Positions 25,337-33,521 of a DNA stretch of 64,000 nucleotides are shown one piece after another; position 1 is the first letter of the stretch; each line of letters starts with the position of its first letter. Location of the stretch: NCBI GenBank assembly GCA_024233005.1, contig JACKQE010000005.1, forward strand, positions 221,262 through 285,261. Direction: 5' to 3'. Position numbers and translations under genes: made by a program. The notes under the pieces are model-generated. The model saw nothing but the letters and a program-made list of their open reading frames with translations. It had not been told where the DNA came from and made no database searches. The stretch comes from Akkermansiaceae bacterium. GTDB taxonomy: Bacteria; Verrucomicrobiota; Verrucomicrobiia; Verrucomicrobiales; DEV007.

Positions 25337-26620
25337 ATGAGAAGAGATTTTCTCAAATTGTGCGGAATGGCGGGTCTCGGAGTGGCGGCTCCGGCCTGGT
25401 TGCCGGGTCGGGTTGCGGGGGCGGCTTCCAGCGGCACCGCCTACGAGGGACCGTATTACGCGGTGTTCAATGCCTCCGGTGGCTGGGACACTACCTATCT
25501 GATGGACCCCAAGGGGATCGATGGGATCAACCGGTTGTTCCAGCAGGGCGACATTCTTTCCCGGGGATCTCATCGGTTCGCCCCCACCGCGAAGCACATC
25601 GCCGGGGGGCTGAGCAACGAGGATTTTTACAAGGAATACGGCTCCGAATTGCTGGTTTTCAACGGCCTCGATTATGCCGTGAACAACCATTCTCCCGGCG
25701 CGCGTTACATGGCCACCGGCAAGCTGGACAGCCTGGCCTACCCCACGTTCGCCGCCCTCGTCGCGGCGTGCCGCGGTCCGGAATGTCCGATTTCCTACCT
25801 CACCTTCGGCAACTACTCGGCCACCGGCAATCTCGTGGCCATGTCGCGCGTGCCTTATCTGCCGTCGCTCCAGCGCATCGCCAATGCCGACAATGTGGAG
25901 GGCAATCCTAGGTCCTTTTACCACGATGAGTTCGCCCTCCGGCGCATCGAGGAGACCCTCGCGGCGGAGGACCGGGCCCTGGCGATGGATCCCCGGCTGC
26001 CGCGCGCCGAGCGCGCCCAGAGCATGCTCTACGCCGCCCAGGTGAATTCGAAGGCCCTCCAGAGAGTCACCGAACACATTCCCAAGGAAACGCCGAAAGA
26101 ACGGCTCTCGCAGCAAGTCGAAATCGCCCTGGCATCCTTCAAAGCCGGCGTGTGCGTGTCGGCCAATCTCACCATCGGCCAGTTCGACAGCCACGCGAAC
26201 AACGACACCGACCAGATGAAGCTGATCCCGGAATTCCTGGCCGGCATCCATTACCTGCTGCGTCGGGCCGAGGAACTGGGGATTCGCGACAAACTGGTGA
26301 TCGTCGCCCAGAGCGAAATGGGCCGAACGCCCACCTACAACAAGGGAAACGGCAAAGATCACTGGTCCATCGGGTCGGTCCTGTTCCTGGGGCCTGGCAT
26401 CCGCGGCAATCGCGTCATCGGCGCCACCGACGACAAGCAGTTTGCCGTGCCCATCGATCCCGGGTCACTGGCTCTCAAAGCGGAAGGAGGCGTGAAAATC
26501 AAGCCCGAGCATGTTCATGCCGCCCTGCGCGACCTGGCCGGCATCGCCGGGCATCCCTTCGCCAAACAATTTCCGCTCGTGTTCCCGGAGGCGGAAAAAC
26601 TGATCGGCTTCTGGGGCTGA
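25337..26620 (+). CDS. DUF1501-like Tat-exported protein
   Basis: A 427-residue protein starting with a twin-arginine signal (MRRDFLKLCGMAGLGVAAPA). DUF1501-like landmarks are FNASGGWDTTYLMDP, LLVFNGLDYAVNNHSPGARY, FDSHANNDTDQM and LVIVAQSEMGRTPTYNKGNG. It differs from the other two DUF1501 proteins in lacking the standard SHLDTFD motif; GGWDTTYL stands in its place. Function is not established for the family. It is second in the operon after the two-CxxCH protein. Confidence 0.85.
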   Translation: MRRDFLKLCGMAGLGVAAPAWLPGRVAGAASSGTAYEGPYYAVFNASGGWDTTYLMDPKGIDGINRLFQQGDILSRGSHRFAPTAKHIAGGLSNEDFYKEYGSELLVFNGLDYAVNNHSPGARYMATGKLDSLAYPTFAALVAACRGPECPISYLTFGNYSATGNLVAMSRVPYLPSLQRIANADNVEGNPRSFYHDEFALRRIEETLAAEDRALAMDPRLPRAERAQSMLYAAQVNSKALQRVTEHIPKETPKERLSQQVEIALASFKAGVCVSANLTIGQFDSHANNDTDQMKLIPEFLAGIHYLLRRAEELGIRDKLVIVAQSEMGRTPTYNKGNGKDHWSIGSVLFLGPGIRGNRVIGATDDKQFAVPIDPGSLALKAEGGVKIKPEHVHAALRDLAGIAGHPFAKQFPLVFPEAEKLIGFWG

Positions 26621-26636
26621 AATCCGGGAGCGCCGA

Positions 26637-26862
26637 ATCAGAAGGATCCGACCGTTTCGCCGACCCGCTCGGTCAGGTATTCGAGGATTCGATTGTCCTC
26701 ATCCCAAAGGACCACCCGGGGAACAAGGGGCTTTTCGCAGAGCTCGAAACCCATGATGATGACCTTTTCGCCCGCATTGATCAGATGCGCGGCGGCACCC
26801 TTGATCCCGATCGTGCCCAGCCGCGGGTCGCTTCCACCACATAGGGCTCCAGCAGCACCCCT
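26637..26862 (-). pseudogene. panD: aspartate 1-decarboxylase (panD) C-terminal remnant
   Basis: The minus strand from the edge of element copy C reads LLEPYVVEATRG, shifts frame, then continues GTIGIKGAAAHLINAGEKVI, later PRVVLWDEDNRILEYL, and ends at TGA near 26639. TYVIEG-RGSG-I-NGAAAHLV and VIIM followed by PKVVLVDE-NRI are the hallmarks of PanD, which makes beta-alanine for pantothenate. The N-terminal part with the self-cleaving Gly-Ser pyruvoyl site is missing and there is one frameshift near 26825, so this copy cannot work. The break coincides with the 5' end of the element. Confidence 0.75.
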
Positions 26863-26933
26863 CCAACCCGGGACCTTGTCCGAGGACGGAGCGGCGGGGG
26901 TGAAAAAGCGAATTCCCGGCTATCGCAATAATT
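26855..26933 (+). repeat. dispersed directional element, copy C
   Basis: Contains GCACCCCTCCAACCCGGG, GAGGACGGAGCGGCGGGGG, GTGAAAAAGCGAATTCCCGG and CAATAA. It ends 37 bp before the DUF1549/DUF1553 start codon. The panD remnant abuts its 5' end on the other strand. Confidence 0.75.
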
Positions 26934-26970
26934 TGTTGGAGATTGGAGGTGAACGGCGTTTAATCATCCC

Positions 26971-29289
26971 ATGACTCTGCGACACTGCGGATTTCTTTTC
27001 ATCGGTGTTTTTGGCCTGATTGACCAGGGGGCTCCCGCGGGTTATGCGGGGATGACCGATCCCGATCGGGCCGCGGCCGAGATGGACGCGCTGTTGGAAA
27101 AGGGCTGGGCGAGAGAGGGCTTGCAAGGCAACCCGGTGGCGGGCGACGCAGTGTTCGTGCGCCGGGTGTATCTCGACATCGTGGGCCGGATTCCCACGGC
27201 GCGGGAGGCATTGGAATTTGCGGAATCGACAGACCCGGAGAAGCGCCCGCGGTTGATCGACCGGATGTTGGCGGGGGACGGCTATGCGCTGAGCGCCTAC
27301 AATTACTGGGCCGACGTGCTGCGGCTTCAGCAGTTCGGAGCGATCGGTTCGACGGCGGGGGCGGCTTATGTGCTGTGGCTGAAAGATTCGCTGCGGTCCA
27401 ACAAGCCCTATGACCAGATGGTGCGGGAATTGATCACGGCGAAGGGGTTGCCGTGGGAGAATGGCGCGATCGGCTACTACATGCGCGACCAGCGGATGCC
27501 GCTGGACAATTTCGCCAACACCTGCCGCATTTTCCTCGGCACCCGCATCGAGTGCGCGCAGTGCCACAACCACCCGTTCGACAAGTGGACGCAGATGGAT
27601 TTTTACCACATGGCGGCCTTCACCTACGGGAAAGAATCGAAGGGGTATCAAAGCCCGGCCTGGAAGGGCGCCCAGGAGCTGGCGGGGGAGTTGAACCGGG
27701 AGGTGAACCGGCGCTATCCGGTGGAAAAACTGGATGGCCCACCGGAGCGGTCGGCGGAGGGGGAGGCCGAAAAGCTCCGGGTGAAATTCATCAACCAATC
27801 GGTCAACGACATCGGGGTGTTGGCCATGGGCGGCGTCGGCGTCTACAACCAGCACCAGGAGCGGGTGTTGCAACTGCCGCACGACTACCAATATGAGGAT
27901 GCGAAGCCGTTCGATGCGGTGGCGCCCAAGACGCTGTTCGGCCGAGAGGCGGTGGTCCGGCCCGGGGAATCGCCGGATGTGGCCTATGCGCGCTGGATGA
28001 CCTCGCCGGACAATCCGCGATTCACCAGGGTGATCGCGAATCGGCTGTGGAAGATGGCCTTCGGCCTGGCTTTGATCGAGCCGTTGGACGACCTGAACGA
28101 CCAGTCGGCGGCGGCCAACCCGGAGCTGATGGACCGGCTGGAGCGGTTGGTCAAGGACAGTGGCTATGACCTGAAAGTCTGCCTGGCGGCGATCTACCGG
28201 ACGCGGGCTTATCAGGCGGAGTCTTCCCGGGACGAGGTGCCGCCGGGGGAGACATATGCCTTCACCGGACCGATCCTGCGGCGCCTGAGCGCGGAGCAGA
28301 TCTGGGACAGCATCGTGACATTGATCTCTCCGACGCCCGATCTACCCAACCCCTACACCGAAGGGAATCTGCGCACCGTCATCTCCCGATCCGGCAAGGT
28401 CATCGCGGCGCTGGATGGCCTGACACCGCGCGAGGCCTACCAGGGAGCGGTGGCGGCGGCGGAGGCCTATCAGGCGGCGGCCGGCTTTGCCACAGAGGCG
28501 CGCGCGGAGATCGAAAAACTGCGGGCGAAGAAAGAGGATGCCGCGGCCGATGAGTTGTATCAAAAGGTGATGCAGGCACAGGGTGGCGGCCGGCAGGAGC
28601 TGGGCAAAACGGTGTTTTTACCCGCGGTGATAAGACTTGATGCGAAGCGGGAAAACCTTCCGGCTCCACCATGGCCCCATTCGGACCAGGCACCGCCGAA
28701 GATCACGCGGGAGGCTCTGCTGGTAAAAAAGCCGGCGGACCCGCTCATGGCTGTTTACGAGTTGAAGGTGAGGGGATTCGACAAGAGTTCCTTGACGCAG
28801 GAGCAGCAGCAGGCCAAGGAGGAGAGCGGGGAACGTGCGTTGCTGGCGGAAGCCGCTTATTTCGGTATTCCCGAAGCGAACCGGAAAGCCTATGTCACCG
28901 GCCGGCGCAGCCAGATGCAGTATTGGAAGCGTGCCTCCGACGAGATCAGCCCGGCATTTCGCGGGCATTATCTGAGGATTTTCGGCCAGAGTGACCGGCA
29001 ATTGATTGAGAACTCCAGCCGCGACGCCTCCATCCCGCAGACGCTGACCCTGATGAACAGCGATCTGCTGGCGAGCGTGCTCAATGCCAGTTCACACCTG
29101 CAATTGACGATCCACCGTGAGACCGATCCGGATCGCCGACTCGAGGCGGTCTACCTCAGTCTGTTGGCCCGGAAACCCAGCGACCACGAACGGGAAGTGT
29201 GGCGCCGGGCGCAGGCGGATGGGCTGGATTCCCTGGACGACCTGATCTACGCGCTGATCAACACGCGCCGTTTCTTGTTCAACCCCTGA
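26971..29289 (+). CDS. DUF1549/DUF1553 exported protein
   Basis: A 772-residue protein with an N-terminal signal (CGFLFIGVFGLIDQGAPAGYA). DUF1549 begins near VFVRRVYLDIVGRIPTAREA and contains IECAQCHNHPFDKW, a CxxCH haem-type motif. DUF1553 lies in the C-terminal half (WMTSPDNPRFTRVIANRLW, SIPQTLTLMNSDLLASVLN, LLARKPSDHEREVWRRA). An alpha-helical insert around residues 490-560 separates them. Unlike the protein encoded at 17084 it has no N-terminal PSCyt1 domain. It is followed by a DUF1501 gene 14 bp downstream and preceded by element copy C. Confidence 0.92.
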   Translation: MTLRHCGFLFIGVFGLIDQGAPAGYAGMTDPDRAAAEMDALLEKGWAREGLQGNPVAGDAVFVRRVYLDIVGRIPTAREALEFAESTDPEKRPRLIDRMLAGDGYALSAYNYWADVLRLQQFGAIGSTAGAAYVLWLKDSLRSNKPYDQMVRELITAKGLPWENGAIGYYMRDQRMPLDNFANTCRIFLGTRIECAQCHNHPFDKWTQMDFYHMAAFTYGKESKGYQSPAWKGAQELAGELNREVNRRYPVEKLDGPPERSAEGEAEKLRVKFINQSVNDIGVLAMGGVGVYNQHQERVLQLPHDYQYEDAKPFDAVAPKTLFGREAVVRPGESPDVAYARWMTSPDNPRFTRVIANRLWKMAFGLALIEPLDDLNDQSAAANPELMDRLERLVKDSGYDLKVCLAAIYRTRAYQAESSRDEVPPGETYAFTGPILRRLSAEQIWDSIVTLISPTPDLPNPYTEGNLRTVISRSGKVIAALDGLTPREAYQGAVAAAEAYQAAAGFATEARAEIEKLRAKKEDAAADELYQKVMQAQGGGRQELGKTVFLPAVIRLDAKRENLPAPPWPHSDQAPPKITREALLVKKPADPLMAVYELKVRGFDKSSLTQEQQQAKEESGERALLAEAAYFGIPEANRKAYVTGRRSQMQYWKRASDEISPAFRGHYLRIFGQSDRQLIENSSRDASIPQTLTLMNSDLLASVLNASSHLQLTIHRETDPDRRLEAVYLSLLARKPSDHEREVWRRAQADGLDSLDDLIYALINTRRFLFNP

Positions 29290-29303
29290 CTGCCGAGACC
29301 GCC

Positions 29304-30602
29304 ATGACGCGACACGACGACACGCTCACCCGGCGCCAGATGGCCGCCCGGGCCGCCCGCCTGCTGGGTGTCGGCCTGTTGCCCGAATTTCTCACCGGAC
29401 GCGCCGATGCGGCGTTCGAGGGATCTTCCAAGCTCCGGCAGATCGCGACGGCCAAGCAGGTCATCTACCTTTACATGTCCGGCGGCATGAGCCATCTGGA
29501 CACCTTTGATCCGAAAGCGGCGGGCTCGAAGGTGATGGGACCGGTGAACCCCATCAGGACCAGCGCGGACGGGGTGCGGATCAGCGAATACTTGCCTTTG
29601 CTGGCCAAGGAGATGCATCACATGGCCTTGGTGCGGTCACTGGAGTCGACCCAGGGCGCGCACCAGCAGGGTAATTACATGATGCACACGAGCTACGCGC
29701 TGCGGGGCACCATTCAACATCCCTCGCTGGGCGCTTGGTTGAATGTTCTGCAGCCGGGAGCCGGCAACGCCACCTTGCCGAATTACGTATTCGTTGGCGG
29801 AGAAAGCCAGCACCCCGGGGCGGGATTCTTCCCGGCCCAGCACACGCCCCTGTTTGTCAACAATCCGGAGTCCGGCATCCAGAATATCGAAGGCTTCAAA
29901 GGCCTGAGCGGCGACCGCTTCGCCAAGCGCATGGCGCTGAGCCAATCCCTCGACGAGGATTTCGTGTCGGCCTACCCGAATCAGCGACGGGTGAAAGCGT
30001 ACTCGGAAATGTATGATGGAGCCCTGAAAATGATGCGGAGCGCGGACTTGGTGGCGTTTGACCTGACCCGGGAGAGCAATGACATGCGCGATGAGTATGG
30101 CCGGGACCCTTTCGGACAGGGCTGTCTGCTGGCGCGCCGGCTGATCGAGCGCGGGGTGCGGTTTGTCGAGGTTACCCATGGATATTGGGATAGTCACGCG
30201 GCCAATTTCGTCTCGACTCCCGGGCTGTGCCGGCCTTTGGACATGGGCCTGTCGGCTCTAGTGCGCGATCTGTGCCGGAGGGGGCTGCTGGAAAGCACCC
30301 TGATCGTGTTGGCGACAGAGTTCGGACGCACGCCGGACATTAACCAAAACGTGGGGCGTGATCACTTCCCGAAGGCATTCTCCGGCCTGATGGCTGGCGG
30401 CGGCATCCAAGGCGGCCGCGTGCATGGCGCGACTGATGACGAAGGGAGGGAGATCGTGGAGGACAAAGTGACGATCCCCGATTTCAACGCCACCATGGCT
30501 TATGCTCTGGGATTGCCGTTGGATCAGGTGCTTTACTCGCCGAGCATGCGGCCGTTCACCGTCTGCGACAAGGGCCAACCTCTGGTCAACTTGTTCTCCT
30601 GA
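29304..30602 (+). CDS. DUF1501 exported protein
   Basis: A 432-residue protein. ATG 29304 (MTRHDDTLTRRQMAARAARL) sits 14 bp after the upstream stop and gives a Tat-like signal with RRQMA. Family hallmarks: VIYLYMSGGMSHLDTFDPKA, GVRFVEVTHGYWDSHAAN, LIVLATEFGRTPDINQNVGR and the closing ATMAYALGLPLDQVLYSPS. The sulfatase-like fold is expected; no reaction is assigned. It forms a pair with the DUF1549/DUF1553 gene. Confidence 0.92.
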   Translation: MTRHDDTLTRRQMAARAARLLGVGLLPEFLTGRADAAFEGSSKLRQIATAKQVIYLYMSGGMSHLDTFDPKAAGSKVMGPVNPIRTSADGVRISEYLPLLAKEMHHMALVRSLESTQGAHQQGNYMMHTSYALRGTIQHPSLGAWLNVLQPGAGNATLPNYVFVGGESQHPGAGFFPAQHTPLFVNNPESGIQNIEGFKGLSGDRFAKRMALSQSLDEDFVSAYPNQRRVKAYSEMYDGALKMMRSADLVAFDLTRESNDMRDEYGRDPFGQGCLLARRLIERGVRFVEVTHGYWDSHAANFVSTPGLCRPLDMGLSALVRDLCRRGLLESTLIVLATEFGRTPDINQNVGRDHFPKAFSGLMAGGGIQGGRVHGATDDEGREIVEDKVTIPDFNATMAYALGLPLDQVLYSPSMRPFTVCDKGQPLVNLFS

Positions 30603-31031
30603 AAAAGGGGCGAAAGCCCGCCGGGTCACGGCCACAGGCCTTGCATCAGGGCAACACGCCGACCTGCTCTTCGCGGAAAACCTTGGCCTCCAGAGCTACG
30701 TCCTGTTTTTGGTCCCGGGTGAACTGGTCCTGCATGGCTTGCAGGGCGTCGGCACCATTGGAAAGCAGCCCGATTTCGGTCACCTGTCGATTGGCGTCGG
30801 ATTTGGACGCGTTTTCCCGGTAGGTGCGCCGCAGTTCCGACAGGGCGGGAATCAGGTCCACGGGAGCCTCCGCGGGCCCGTTTTGTCATGCATGGACGTG
30901 GGAGGCGGGTCCAAGCACGGCTCCCTGGTCCCCTTTAAAGCCGATAAGGTAGAGGATCCGGTCCCATTCGGGCTGTTCGCATGGCTGCTTTTGTCGTAAT
31001 CCTGACCGTCCACGCGTGACCGTCGAGGGAC
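30603..31031 (-). pseudogene. unrecognised gene remnant (about 30646-30990) in a gene-poor stretch
   Basis: The minus strand holds an open piece ending at 30646: VDLIPALSELRRTYRENASK through GLLSNGADALQAMQDQFTRD to EEQVGVLP. In the same frame across one TGA (near 30893) it continues upstream as EWDRILYLIGFKGDQGAVLG. Amino acid composition looks genuine in both parts, suggesting one gene interrupted by a stop. I do not recognise the family. No element copy lies beside it. Confidence 0.4.
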
Positions 31032-31346
31032 TCAACTCCGGGAACGCAGCGCCGCGCGGAGGCTTTCCACTTCTTCGAGGAGGCCGCAGAGCAGTTTCAG
31101 GGCGGGGGTGCTCATTTCGTACTGCCGTGCCAGATGGTCGATGCGGCGGAGGGCGCAGAGGGTGGCATCGTCAAAAAGGATTTCTTCCTGTCGGGCCGCG
31201 CTGGGACCCGTCGGGAGGAGGCCTTCCTCCTGGTAGTGCAGAATGGTGTGCGTCGCGATACCGGTGATTTCGGCGACCACCTCAAGGCTGTAGCGGGCAT
31301 CGAGGTCGGGCTCGATCAGGGGAAGGGGAGGATGAGATTCGTTCAT
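31032..31346 (-). CDS. cbpM: chaperone modulator CbpM-like (MerR-type helix-turn-helix)
   Basis: A 104-residue protein from ATG 31346; the long upstream open frame is run-on through the cbpA gene. It has a MerR-like winged-helix start (YSLEVVAEITGIATHTILHY) followed by EEGLLPTG, then a C-terminal helix (FDDATLCALRRIDHLARQYE and a closing LLCGLLEEVESLRAALRSR). CbpM proteins bind the J-domain of the DnaJ homologue CbpA and inhibit it. The gene lies 35 bp downstream of a cbpA-like gene, the standard arrangement, which supports the call. Confidence 0.85.
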   Translation of the reverse strand: MNESHPPLPLIEPDLDARYSLEVVAEITGIATHTILHYQEEGLLPTGPSAARQEEILFDDATLCALRRIDHLARQYEMSTPALKLLCGLLEEVESLRAALRSRS

Positions 31347-31381
31347 GGGGAACAACGGTTCGTGGTCTCGGCGGGGAAGGA

Positions 31382-32401
31382 TCAGGTGGGCGCGGAACCC
31401 CGGGGGTGAAAGCGGGAAACAAGGCGGAGCTTTTCCCACTGTTCCTTTTCTTCCGGAGTCAGTTCGGTGGGCAACTCCACTTCCACCACGACAAAGAAGT
31501 CTCCCCGTTCTCCGGTTTTGCCTTTCGGCAGGCCTCGTCCCCGCACCCGCAGTTGTTTCCCGTTTTCGGTTCCGGGAGGAATGCGCATTTTGATGGATCC
31601 ATCGAGGGTTTTGACGAGCACCTCCGCGCCGAGGACCGCCTCCCAAGGGGCGAGCGCGAGATCGTGGTAAACGTCCGCTGCTTGTGTCGAGAAGTCGGGG
31701 TGCGCCGCATGACGGACCCGGAGGTAAAGGTCGCCCGCGGCTCCGCCGTTGCGACCGGGTTCGCCTTGTCCCGGCACCCGGATGCGACGGCCATCGGTGG
31801 CTCCGGGAGGAATCCTCACCTGGAAGGAATGGGTCTCCACCGCCCCGGTCCGGGCGTTTCTCATCTGGAGGGAGATTGGCCGGGTGGTGCCGTGCATCGC
31901 CTCCTCCAGCGTCACCAGAATGTCCCCCTCCACATCGCTGCCCCGGCGGGCCCGGGTGCCAGCCGACTCGTGGGGATCAAACCCCTTCCCTCCGCCACCG
32001 GGATGGCCATAGCTGGTCCCTCCACTGAAATACTGCTCGAAAAAGTCACTGAACCCCGTGCCGCCGAAATGGAACTCCGTCCCTTGGTCGTCTCCGCTCC
32101 ATTCGTATCTGCGACCCTGAGCCGCCCCGGCATTGCCGCCCCAGCCCGGCGGGGGCATTCCCGCATCGGCTTCCTGCCACCGCGCGCCGAGGGAATCGTA
32201 TTTTTGGCGCTTCTCGGGATCGCTTAGAACTTCGTGGGCTTCATTGATTTCTTTGAATCGGGATTCCGCTCCGACTTTATCTTTGGCGACATCAGGATGG
32301 TGTTCCCGGGCGAGCTTGCGGAACGCTTTTTTGATGTCCGCGGCACTGGCCTCACGGGGGACACCGAGGATGGCGTAATAATCTTTGAAATCGACGGACA
32401 T
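31382..32401 (-). CDS. cbpA: DnaJ-family co-chaperone CbpA-like
   Basis: A 339-residue type II J-protein from ATG 32401 (MSVDFKDYYAILGVPREASA). The J-domain carries HPD (in AREHHPDVAKDK). A Gly-rich region (residues 90-150) follows, then two DnaJ C-terminal beta domains (EGDILVTLEEAMHGTTRPI and DVYHDLALAPWEAVLGAEVL). No CxxCxGxG zinc repeats are present, which separates CbpA from DnaJ. It stimulates Hsp70 ATPase. It is the first gene of the cbpA-cbpM operon. Confidence 0.9.
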   Translation of the reverse strand: MSVDFKDYYAILGVPREASAADIKKAFRKLAREHHPDVAKDKVGAESRFKEINEAHEVLSDPEKRQKYDSLGARWQEADAGMPPPGWGGNAGAAQGRRYEWSGDDQGTEFHFGGTGFSDFFEQYFSGGTSYGHPGGGGKGFDPHESAGTRARRGSDVEGDILVTLEEAMHGTTRPISLQMRNARTGAVETHSFQVRIPPGATDGRRIRVPGQGEPGRNGGAAGDLYLRVRHAAHPDFSTQAADVYHDLALAPWEAVLGAEVLVKTLDGSIKMRIPPGTENGKQLRVRGRGLPKGKTGERGDFFVVVEVELPTELTPEEKEQWEKLRLVSRFHPRGSAPT

Positions 32402-32814
32402 GGAAGAGAGCGGGAAGAGAGAATTCTCCAAGGTGGAGCGTTCCTCACACTTTGCAAGGGCCGTGCCTGAGGGACAGGGACGCCTCGTCACTCATCAATG
32501 CGCTGTGCAAAATCGTCCGAAAACTGGTGCGGCAGAATGTCGAGTGCCGGTTGAGGAGGGAGTCCTTCCGGATCCATTCAGAAAAAGTTTGGCTTTTCAG
32601 GTCATTAAATCCGATTAAATTCACCTTCTTGTGTCGGTTTACGCATCCATGCCCTCCGGGCCTTTCCTGATTCGCCATCCGGACGTTGTCCTCTGCGAGT
32701 CGGTAGAGGCCGGCATGAAACTAACTGCCACGATCCTCCCCCCACACGTTTAACCTGCCGTCAGTTGGGCCGCTGGTGGCTCTTCCGATGGATTTTGTTT
32801 GTCCTCAGAAGAAA
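32402..32814. other. 413-bp divergent intergenic region
   Basis: No gene recognised. It lies between the divergent cbpA and phosphatase-like genes, so promoters for both are expected. An AT-rich patch with a near-repeat (ATTAAATCCGATTAAATTC) is at 32605-32625. No CIRCE element was seen. Confidence 0.4.
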
Positions 32815-33450
32815 ATGAAAAAGCTCCTGATCTTGTCCCTGTGCGGTTTTCTCAGTCTCACCGCGCGTTCCCAAGAAGCATCCGCCGACCGTCCCTCCTA
32901 CTGGGCGCAGCCCATCCAACTGGACGGGGTTCCCAATCTGCATCAGATCGGGCCGGGCCTTTACCGCAGTGCCCAACCTTCCTCGGAAGGCATGCAGAAA
33001 CTCCGGGAGCTGGGGGTCGGGAAGGTTCTGAATCTCCGCTCCCTCCACTCCGACCGGGACGAGTTGGACGGCACCGGATTGGATTACGAACACATCCGCA
33101 TGGTGACCTGGCATCCTGAGCGCGAGGACATCGTGCGCTTTCTCCGCATCGTCAGTCAGCCGAACCGGGCGCCGCTGCTGGTCCATTGCCAGTATGGCGC
33201 GGACCGCACCGGCATGATTTGCGCGATCTACCGCATTGCGATGCAGGGATGGTCCAAAGAGGCGGCGATTCAGGAAATGACGCAAGGTCAGTTCGGTTTC
33301 CATCAGGTCTGTGAGAATCTCCTCGATTGGATTCAGGCTCTTGATGTGGAATCCTTGCGCAAAGAGGCCGGCATCACCTCGCTTGCCCAGCAAATGTCGA
33401 TTGAACCCACCTCCGCTGCCACCACTTTGGTGGCCAACACCAAGGGATAG
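32815..33450 (+). CDS. exported tyrosine/dual-specificity phosphatase-like protein
   Basis: A 211-residue protein from ATG 32815, which begins a signal peptide (MKKLLILSLCGFLSLTARSQ); an in-frame ATG at 32776 adds a non-signal stretch. The P-loop HCQYGADRTGM fits the Cys-x5-Arg motif of protein tyrosine phosphatases, and GLYRSAQPSSEGMQKLRELG is the typical N-terminal segment of bacterial dual-specificity-like members. The general-acid Asp may be in the loop around HPEREDI, though this is unsure. An extracytoplasmic location is inferred. Confidence 0.85.
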   Translation: MKKLLILSLCGFLSLTARSQEASADRPSYWAQPIQLDGVPNLHQIGPGLYRSAQPSSEGMQKLRELGVGKVLNLRSLHSDRDELDGTGLDYEHIRMVTWHPEREDIVRFLRIVSQPNRAPLLVHCQYGADRTGMICAIYRIAMQGWSKEAAIQEMTQGQFGFHQVCENLLDWIQALDVESLRKEAGITSLAQQMSIEPTSAATTLVANTKG

Positions 33451-33521
33451 GCTTTGGAACAGGACGGGTCCTCTGGGCTTCGTTTCCAGGGAAAAGGGAG
33501 ATCGCGGACCGGATGGTCGGA

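Noticed and set aside
23302..25437. 711-residue open frame on the minus strand
   Set aside because: It is fully antisense to the two-CxxCH gene, has Arg/Gln/His-rich composition and no domain; GC-rich codon bias keeps the shadow frame open.
19756..26933. The four elements as integron attC sites
   Set aside because: No GTTRRRY core or paired inner boxes at the ends, no integrase gene, and cargo includes two-gene operons.
26920..27891. 323-residue minus-strand open frame
   Set aside because: Antisense to the DUF1549 gene; low-complexity, no start context or domain.
30646..30960. Selenocysteine readthrough of the TGA near 30893
   Set aside because: No SECIS-like hairpin was seen after the TGA and no selenoprotein family matches; decay is simpler.
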